The notes beneath the pieces were generated by a model. It worked only from the letters and a program-made list of their open reading frames with translations, made no database searches and was not told the origin of the DNA. Of a stretch of DNA of 18,186 bases, positions 13,504 to 18,186 are shown piece after piece (the first letter of the stretch is position 1; each line of letters begins with the position of its first letter). Source of the DNA: an uncultured Faecalibacterium sp. (GTDB lineage: Bacteria > Bacillota > Clostridia > Oscillospirales > Ruminococcaceae); contig CAKTFD010000040.1 in the NCBI GenBank assembly GCA_934553285.1, positions 1-18,186 of the forward strand, in the 5' to 3' direction. The position numbers and the translations under genes were made by a program.

Positions 13504-14820
13504 ATGATCGCAAACGAGATCCGTGAAATGCTGTCCTTCATCGATGGCAACCCCACCGCATACCACACCACCGCCGCCGTACGGGATATCCTGCTGCAGG
13601 AGGGCTTCTCAGAGCTGCTGGAAAGCCGCAGGTGGGCGCTGGAACCGGGCAGGGACTACTTTGTCTGCCGCAACGGCTCCAGCATCATCGCCTTCCGCGT
13701 GGGCAGCCAGCTGGAGAACTACAGCTTCAACGTTGCTGCTGCCCATACGGATTCGCCCTGCTTCCGCATCAAGGAAAATGCCGAGATCCATGTGGGGCAG
13801 AAGTACACCAAGCTGAACACCGAGGGCTACGGCGGCATGATCTGTGCCACCTGGATGGACCGTCCGCTGTCGGTGGCGGGCCGTGTGCTGGTGCAGGAGA
13901 ACGGTGCCATCGTTTCCCGTCTGGTGGCGCTGGACCGCGACCTGCTGATGATCCCCAGTGTGGCCATCCACATGAACCGCGAGGTCAACGATAAGGCATC
14001 CTTCAACAAGCAGGTGGATATGCTGCCGCTGCTGGGCGGCGCCTGCGAGGAAGGCGCGCTGAAAAAGCTGATCGCTGAGGAACTGCACATTGCCCCGGAG
14101 CAGATCCTGGGCAGCGACCTGTTCCTCTATGTCCGCGAAAAGCCCTCCGTCTGGGGCTGCAATGAGGAGTTCATCTCCTGCGGTCGTCTGGATGATCAGC
14201 AGTGCGTGTACGGTATCCTGAAAGGCCTGCTGGGAGGCAAAAATGCCCAGTCCATCGGCGTGGCAGCCTTTTTTGATAACGAGGAGGTCGGCTCCGGCAC
14301 AAAGCAGGGCGCTGCTTCCACCTTCCTGTACGATGTGCTCCACCGCATTGCCCGGAGCCTGGGCGGCAGCGATGAGGACTTCCACCGTGCCGTGGCATCC
14401 AGCTTTATGGTCAGCGCCGACAATGCCCATGCCGTGCACCCGAACCACCCGGAGCACACCGATGTGAACAACTGCACCTACATGAACGAGGGCGTTGTCA
14501 TCAAGACCCATGCCGGGCAGAAGTACACCAGCGATGGCATGAGCGTTGCCGCCGCAAAGGAACTGGCGGCCCGTGCCGGTGTGCCGCTGCAGTATTTTGC
14601 AAACCGCTCCGATAAGGTGGGCGGCAGCACCCTGGGCAACCTGGCAATGGCACAGGTATCTATGAACTGTGTGGATATCGGCCTGCCGCAGCTGGCAATG
14701 CACTCCTGCTACGAAACCGCCGGCACGCAGGACACGCTCTCCCTCATCCGGCTGATGCAGGAGTTCTACAGCAGCCACTTTGAGGAAACTGCCTTTGGCA
14801 CCCTTGCCATCAGCAAGTAA
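13504..14820 (+). CDS. M18-family aminopeptidase (aspartyl aminopeptidase type)
   Basis: A 438-aa cytosolic dizinc aminopeptidase, full length for M18, releasing N-terminal (often acidic) residues from peptides. Metal and catalytic positions are visible in order: His81 and Asp83 in AAAHTDSP, Asp230 in GRLDDQ, Glu260/Glu261 in DNEEVGS, Asp306 in SADNAHAVHP, and His400 in LAMHSCYETAG. The start has a near-perfect AAGGAGGT ribosome site 7 nt upstream. The gene lies 66 bp after the permease on the same strand, separated by a compact hairpin. It is probably part of the same GntR-controlled unit, though with reduced read-through. A strong terminator follows at 14876-14942. Exact peptide preference is inferred from the family only. 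Confidence 0.95.
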   Translation: MIANEIREMLSFIDGNPTAYHTTAAVRDILLQEGFSELLESRRWALEPGRDYFVCRNGSSIIAFRVGSQLENYSFNVAAAHTDSPCFRIKENAEIHVGQKYTKLNTEGYGGMICATWMDRPLSVAGRVLVQENGAIVSRLVALDRDLLMIPSVAIHMNREVNDKASFNKQVDMLPLLGGACEEGALKKLIAEELHIAPEQILGSDLFLYVREKPSVWGCNEEFISCGRLDDQQCVYGILKGLLGGKNAQSIGVAAFFDNEEVGSGTKQGAASTFLYDVLHRIARSLGGSDEDFHRAVASSFMVSADNAHAVHPNHPEHTDVNNCTYMNEGVVIKTHAGQKYTSDGMSVAAAKELAARAGVPLQYFANRSDKVGGSTLGNLAMAQVSMNCVDIGLPQLAMHSCYETAGTQDTLSLIRLMQEFYSSHFEETAFGTLAISK

Positions 14821-14875
14821 GAGCACCGCGTAAAAAGAAAGGCTTTTGCGCGGGCAAATGTTCAGCTGAAAGAGC

Positions 14876-14942
14876 AGCATCTGCAACCAAAGATCCGCTG
14901 ATGTTCCGGAACGCCGGAAGCGGAGGCTGCAGATGCTTTTTT
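14876..14942 (+). terminator. Terminator after the M18 aminopeptidase gene
   Basis: GCATCTGCA (14877-14885) pairs with TGCAGATGC (14928-14936), followed directly by TTTTTT. A second stem (CCGCT...AGCGG with TTCCGG/CCGGAA) fills the loop, giving a long branched hairpin. Confidence 0.85.
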
Positions 14943-14955
14943 ATGCGCCTGCATC

Positions 14956-14984
14956 TTTTCTGCTGCGGCGAAACATGGTAAAAT
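14956..14984 (+). promoter_or_regulatory. Extended -10 promoter of the HAD phosphatase gene
   Basis: TGG-TAAAAT (14976-14984) gives an extended -10, with weak TTTTCT (14956-14961) 17 bp upstream. It overlaps neither the preceding terminator nor the gene, which starts 64 bp downstream. Confidence 0.55.
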
Positions 14985-15048
14985 AGAGCAGGACTGCCCG
15001 CAGCTGCGTGCTGGGGCGCAAGCAAAAGGAAGGAACGGTACGACACAG

Positions 15049-15834
15049 ATGGCGATCAGACTGATCTGCAGCGATATTGACGGCACACTGCTGCAATACG
15101 GAAAAAAGGAACTGGAAGGCGAGATCTTTGCACAGATCCGGGAGCTGCACCGGCGCGGCATCCTGTTCTGCCCGGCATCCGGGCGGCAGTATACCAGCCT
15201 GCGCAGGCTTTTTGCACCGGTAGCGGAGCACTGCGTGTTCCTTTGCGAAAACGGCGGCGTGATCTACAAGGATGAACAGTGCATCGCCAAAAATCCGATG
15301 CCCCGCGCCCTGGCGGAACAGATCGCCAATGATATGTGGACCCGCAGCGAAGGGCAGGGCGAGGTGATGCTCTCCGGCCAGAACACCGCCTACCTGATGG
15401 AGCGCGGGCTGGGGATGCTTGCGCGGGTGCAGTTTGTGGGCAACCACTACAAGTGCATCCAAAGCCCTTCCGAGGTGCCGGAGGAGATCACCAAGGTATC
15501 GGTGTACCTGCACGAGGGTGTGGAAAACTATGTGGAGCGCTTTGTGCCCCGCTGGAAGCAGGCCAACTGCGCGGTGGCGGGGCCGTTCTGGATCGATACG
15601 ACATTTGCCAACAAGGGCATCGGCGTAAAGTCCATCTGCAGCACTCTGGGCATCGACCCGGCACAGGTCATGGCATTTGGCGATAATTACAATGATGAGG
15701 CCATGCTGGATACGGTGGGCGTGCCTTACATCATGGACAGCGCAGCCACCCCGCTGCGGGCGAAATACCCGCACCATACCGCCCGCCCCGAGGATGTACT
15801 GCGGGTGTTCCTGGAACAGGTACAGCACGGCTGA
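15049..15834 (+). CDS. Cof-type HAD-IIB phosphatase
   Basis: A 261-aa cytosolic hydrolase of the haloacid dehalogenase superfamily, type IIB, likely acting on sugar phosphates or similar small phosphoesters. Motif I is SDIDGTLL (Asp9 nucleophile, Asp11 acid/base). Motif II is PASGR near residue 44. Motif III is the Lys in NKGIGVKSIC, and motif IV is GDNYNDEAML. The IIB cap lies between motifs II and III (~85-185). The ribosome site AAGGAAGG is rather far (13 nt) from the ATG, but no other start exists in frame. It is followed after 43 bp by the YjbR-family gene on the same strand, so the two are probably cotranscribed. The substrate cannot be predicted. Confidence 0.93.
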   Translation: MAIRLICSDIDGTLLQYGKKELEGEIFAQIRELHRRGILFCPASGRQYTSLRRLFAPVAEHCVFLCENGGVIYKDEQCIAKNPMPRALAEQIANDMWTRSEGQGEVMLSGQNTAYLMERGLGMLARVQFVGNHYKCIQSPSEVPEEITKVSVYLHEGVENYVERFVPRWKQANCAVAGPFWIDTTFANKGIGVKSICSTLGIDPAQVMAFGDNYNDEAMLDTVGVPYIMDSAATPLRAKYPHHTARPEDVLRVFLEQVQHG

Positions 15835-15877
15835 TGCCGGGATGCACCGGAAAAATTGCGGGAAAGGAAACAGGCAG

Positions 15878-16252
15878 ATGGAGCGCAGGGAGATCGAACA
15901 GTATATCTTTGATACATACAGCGTGGAGCCGGACTATCCGTGGATGGATACGCCGGAATCAGCGGTGTTCCGCCATGCCGGCAACCGCAAATGGTTTGCG
16001 CTGGTCACTACGGTGTCCAAAAGCAAGCTGGGGCTGCAGGAGCAGGCGCCGCTGGATATCGTGAACTTGAAGTGTGACCCCATCCTGATCGGCTCGCTGC
16101 GGATGGAGCGCGGCTTTTTTCCGGCTTACCATATGAACAAGGATAAATGGATCACGGCGGCGCTGGATGGCAGCGCACCGGACGATACCATAAAGATGCT
16201 TTTGGAGATGAGCTACCAAGCAACTGCACCGAAGCACCGCCGCAAAAAATGA
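15878..16252 (+). CDS. MmcQ/YjbR-family protein (CyaY-like fold)
   Basis: A 124-aa protein of the widespread MmcQ/YjbR family, whose function is poorly known; some annotations call it DNA-binding. Family features are visible: MERREIEQYIFDTY at the start, PWMDTPESAVFRH, NRKWFALV, LNLKCDP-like VNLKCDPIL, GFFPAYHMNKDKWITAAL, and a final helix ending in a basic tail (KHRRKK). The start at 15878 has GGAAAGGAAA with good spacing; an in-frame ATG at 15842 has no ribosome site. It ends at the left arm of a bidirectional terminator, facing the prolyl-tRNA synthetase gene. Confidence 0.88.
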   Translation: MERREIEQYIFDTYSVEPDYPWMDTPESAVFRHAGNRKWFALVTTVSKSKLGLQEQAPLDIVNLKCDPILIGSLRMERGFFPAYHMNKDKWITAALDGSAPDDTIKMLLEMSYQATAPKHRRKK

Positions 16253-16305
16253 AAAAAGCATGTGTCATGCAGATCCATCGTGGATCACAGGACACATGCT
16301 TTTTT
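16252..16305. terminator. Bidirectional terminator between convergent genes
   Basis: AAAAAAGCATGTGTC (16252-16266) is the exact complement of GACACATGCTTTTTT (16291-16305). An inner GATCCA/TGGATC stem surrounds the loop. The A run on one side and T run on the other allow termination from both strands. It serves the YjbR gene (plus) and the prolyl-tRNA synthetase gene (minus). Confidence 0.93.
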
Positions 16306-16351
16306 GCTTTGATTTTACGGCAGACGCCGTGCCGGAGGGGATAAAGGCTGC

Positions 16352-17791
16352 TTAGTAAGCAACGCCCCAGTAGACCATGGTCTTGGCGGGCTTACCGCAG
16401 CAGGGGCAGACATCGCTGAGCTGCTCCTGCGCAAAGGGCATGCAGCGGCTGGACAGGCCAGCTTCTTCCTTCATCTTCATCTCGCAGGCCAGGTCGCCGC
16501 ACCACATGGTCTTGATATAGCCGGTGTTGGCCTTAGCCAGCGCCTTGACCTCGTCCATGGTGGTGGCAGCCCAGGTGCGCTTTTCGCGGTTTTCCAGCGC
16601 ACGCTGGTACAGGTCCTTGCGCAGGGCTTCCAGCTGGGCGGGGATCGCGGTCTCCAGCTCGTCCAGGCTCACAAAGATCTTTTCGCGGGTGTCGCGGCGC
16701 ACCAGCACACACTGGTTCTTTTCCAGGTCTTTGGGGCCGATCTCCAGGCGCAGGGGCACACCCTTCATCTCCCACTGGGCAAACTTCCAGCCGGGGGCGT
16801 TGTCGCTGTCGTCCAGCTTTACGCGGGCGTACTTGCTGATCTTTTCAGCCAGCTCGGCAGCCTTCTCGGAGACACCGGGCTTGTGGGCGGCAATAGGCAC
16901 CACGACCACCTGGATGGGGGCGATGGCCGGGGGCAGGATCAGGCCGTCGTCATCGCCGTGGGTCATGATGATGGCACCCACCAGACGGGTGGAAACACCC
17001 CAGCTGGTCTGGTACGGATGATGCAGCTGGTTGTCGCGGCCGGTAAAGGTAACATCGTAAGCCTTGCTGAACTTGTCGCCAAAGTAGTGGCTGGTGCCGC
17101 TCTGCAGGGCCTTGCCGTCCTTCATCATGGCCTCGATGGTGTAGGTGGCCTCGGCACCGGCAAACTTCTCCTTGTCGGTCTTGCGGCCCTTTACCACCGG
17201 GATAGCCAGATCCTGCTCGCAGGTATCTGCATAGCAGTTCAGCTGCTGCTGGGTCTCAAACTCGGCCTCGGCAGCGGTCTCGTGGATGGTGTGGCCTTCC
17301 TGCCACCAGAACTCGCGGCTGCGCAGGAAGGGGCGGGTGGTCTTTTCCCAGCGCACCACGCTGCACCACTGGTTGTACTTCATGGGAAGCTCGCGGTAGC
17401 TGTGCAGCACGCGGGACCAGTGATCGCAGAACATGGTCTCGCTGGTGGGGCGCACAGCCAGGCGCTCCTCCAGCTTATCGGAGCCGCCCATCGTGACCCA
17501 CGCCACCTCCGGCGCGAAACCATTGACAAGCTCTCCTTCCTTCTGCAGCAGGCTTTCCGGGATCAGCACGGGCATGGCCACGTTCTCATGGCCGGTGGCC
17601 TTGAACCGGGTATCCAGGTCCTTCTGGATCAGCTCCCAAATAGCCTGGCCGTAGGGGCGCAGGATGATGAAACCCTTTACGCTGGAGTATTCCACCAGCT
17701 CTGCCTTAACGCAGATGTCGGTGTACCACTGTGCAAAGTTTTCTTCCTGGCTGGTGATCGCCTGCACGAGCTTCTTGTTGTCTTTTGCCAT
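16352..17791 (-). CDS. proS: Prolyl-tRNA synthetase (type 3 / archaeal-like, short form)
   Basis: A 479-aa class II synthetase that charges tRNA-Pro. It lacks the bacterial INS editing insertion and carries the C-terminal extension typical of the archaeal/eukaryal-like type also found in many Firmicutes. Class II features: RPTSETMF and TRPFLRSREFWWQEGHT (motif 2, with the conserved Arg and Glu), THGDDDGLILPPAIAP (motif 3 region), and then the anticodon-binding domain (APIQVVVVPIAAH onward). The C-terminal Cys-rich zinc-like region (CGDLACEMK ... CPCCGK) ends in WGVAY, the invariant terminal Tyr of this type. GGGAGG lies about 10 nt before the ATG at 17791. It is downstream of the acyl-carrier-protein gene on the same strand, but a terminator separates them, and no T-box leader is visible in the short gap. 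Confidence 0.97.
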   Translation of the reverse strand: MAKDNKKLVQAITSQEENFAQWYTDICVKAELVEYSSVKGFIILRPYGQAIWELIQKDLDTRFKATGHENVAMPVLIPESLLQKEGELVNGFAPEVAWVTMGGSDKLEERLAVRPTSETMFCDHWSRVLHSYRELPMKYNQWCSVVRWEKTTRPFLRSREFWWQEGHTIHETAAEAEFETQQQLNCYADTCEQDLAIPVVKGRKTDKEKFAGAEATYTIEAMMKDGKALQSGTSHYFGDKFSKAYDVTFTGRDNQLHHPYQTSWGVSTRLVGAIIMTHGDDDGLILPPAIAPIQVVVVPIAAHKPGVSEKAAELAEKISKYARVKLDDSDNAPGWKFAQWEMKGVPLRLEIGPKDLEKNQCVLVRRDTREKIFVSLDELETAIPAQLEALRKDLYQRALENREKRTWAATTMDEVKALAKANTGYIKTMWCGDLACEMKMKEEAGLSSRCMPFAQEQLSDVCPCCGKPAKTMVYWGVAY

Positions 17792-17850
17792 TTTGTTTTA
17801 TCCTCCCAAGGCCGTGCGCCAAACGCTGCGCGTTCCGCACGAACCATAAT

Positions 17851-17903
17851 AAAGCCCCGCCTGCCTGCACGGCCGTGTGCCGCACTGCCAAAGGCGGGGC
17901 CTT
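17851..17903 (-). terminator. Terminator after the acyl carrier protein gene
   Basis: AGGCGGGGC (17892-17900) and GCCCCGCCT (17854-17862) form a strong stem, followed on the minus strand by TTTATT. It lies 12 bp after the acpP stop. The intervening loop (17863-17891) is itself GC-rich and partly self-complementary. Confidence 0.8.
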
Positions 17904-17914
17904 TGCCTAAAGAA

Positions 17915-18151
17915 TCAGTTCTGCGCGTGGCTGTCCACAAAGTTTACCACATCGCCTACGGTGCGCAGGGACTCGATGGCATCATCCGGTACCTCGATGC
18001 CAAACTCATCCTCCAAAGTCATCACCATATCCACGATATCCAGGCTGTCGGCCTCGAAATCGCTCATGATATCGCTCTCCGGGGTGATCTTGGCCGGGTC
18101 GATGTCCAGCTGCTCCGCCAGCAATGCGCGGATTTTTTCAAAAGTATCCAT
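17915..18151 (-). CDS. acpP: Acyl carrier protein
   Basis: A 78-aa acidic, four-helix carrier protein of type II fatty-acid synthesis. The phosphopantetheine attachment site is Ser36 in FEADSLDIVD. Helix II/III residues (LEDEFGIEVPDD) and the ending TVGDVVNFVDSH are typical of AcpP. The start at 18151 (MDTFEK) has AAAGGAG about 9 nt upstream; an ATG at 18184 would add 11 residues foreign to the family. The gene's promoter and upstream neighbour lie beyond the window edge, so whether it belongs to a fab operon cannot be seen. Confidence 0.95.
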   Translation of the reverse strand: MDTFEKIRALLAEQLDIDPAKITPESDIMSDFEADSLDIVDMVMTLEDEFGIEVPDDAIESLRTVGDVVNFVDSHAQN

Positions 18152-18186
18152 TCCTGTGGTCTCCTTTTTGCAGTTGTTTTGCATAC

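Overview
The window looks like a chromosomal segment of a GC-rich gut Clostridia (Faecalibacterium / Oscillospiraceae type). This is inferred from the C/G-rich third codon positions, strong AAGGAGG ribosome sites, the short type of prolyl-tRNA synthetase ending in WGVAY, and the mix of Firmicutes protein families. No species marker is present, so the assignment is tentative.

Layout: 1-74 is a tRNA-Thr(UGU) gene on the minus strand, with a promoter just upstream. Next, on the minus strand, come an M15-type D,D-peptidase (156-848) and the 3' part of a large SpoIID-like, peptidoglycan-binding-repeat gene (852-2917). The 5' part of that same gene lies more than 6 kb away at 9108-9668. Between the two parts sits a 6,198-bp insertion bounded by a direct 8-bp repeat, CCAGGTAG (2910-2917 and 9108-9115). 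Removing one repeat copy and everything between restores a single 873-codon frame. It rejoins the conserved SpoIID motif ...SSEVYPTW + PEQALRAN... exactly. A large serine recombinase (7504-9066) ends 41 bp inside the right boundary. This identifies the region as an integrated serine-recombinase element, and it is the main discovery of the window.

Element cargo, left to right: an SDF-family dicarboxylate/amino-acid symporter with an unusual extra N-terminal cytosolic domain (minus); a DUF454/YbaN membrane protein (minus); a truncated short-chain-dehydrogenase stub behind a promoter with a tandem 16-bp repeat (minus); a C_GCAxxG_C_C redox-family protein and a low-molecular-weight phosphotyrosine phosphatase in tandem (plus); a 54-aa two-helix membrane protein; a 46-aa helical protein; and the recombinase. 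The left half is visibly more A+T-rich than the recombinase and the host flanks, so the cargo looks mosaic.

Right flank (9669-18186): an aldose-1-epimerase-like gene, then a peptide/amino-acid module on the plus strand. The module is a GntR/FCD repressor, an APC permease whose promoter overlaps a perfect 11+2+11 palindrome that is probably the repressor's operator, and an M18 aminopeptidase. A Cof-type HAD phosphatase and a MmcQ/YjbR protein follow. They converge through a bidirectional terminator on a minus-strand pair, prolyl-tRNA synthetase and acyl carrier protein.
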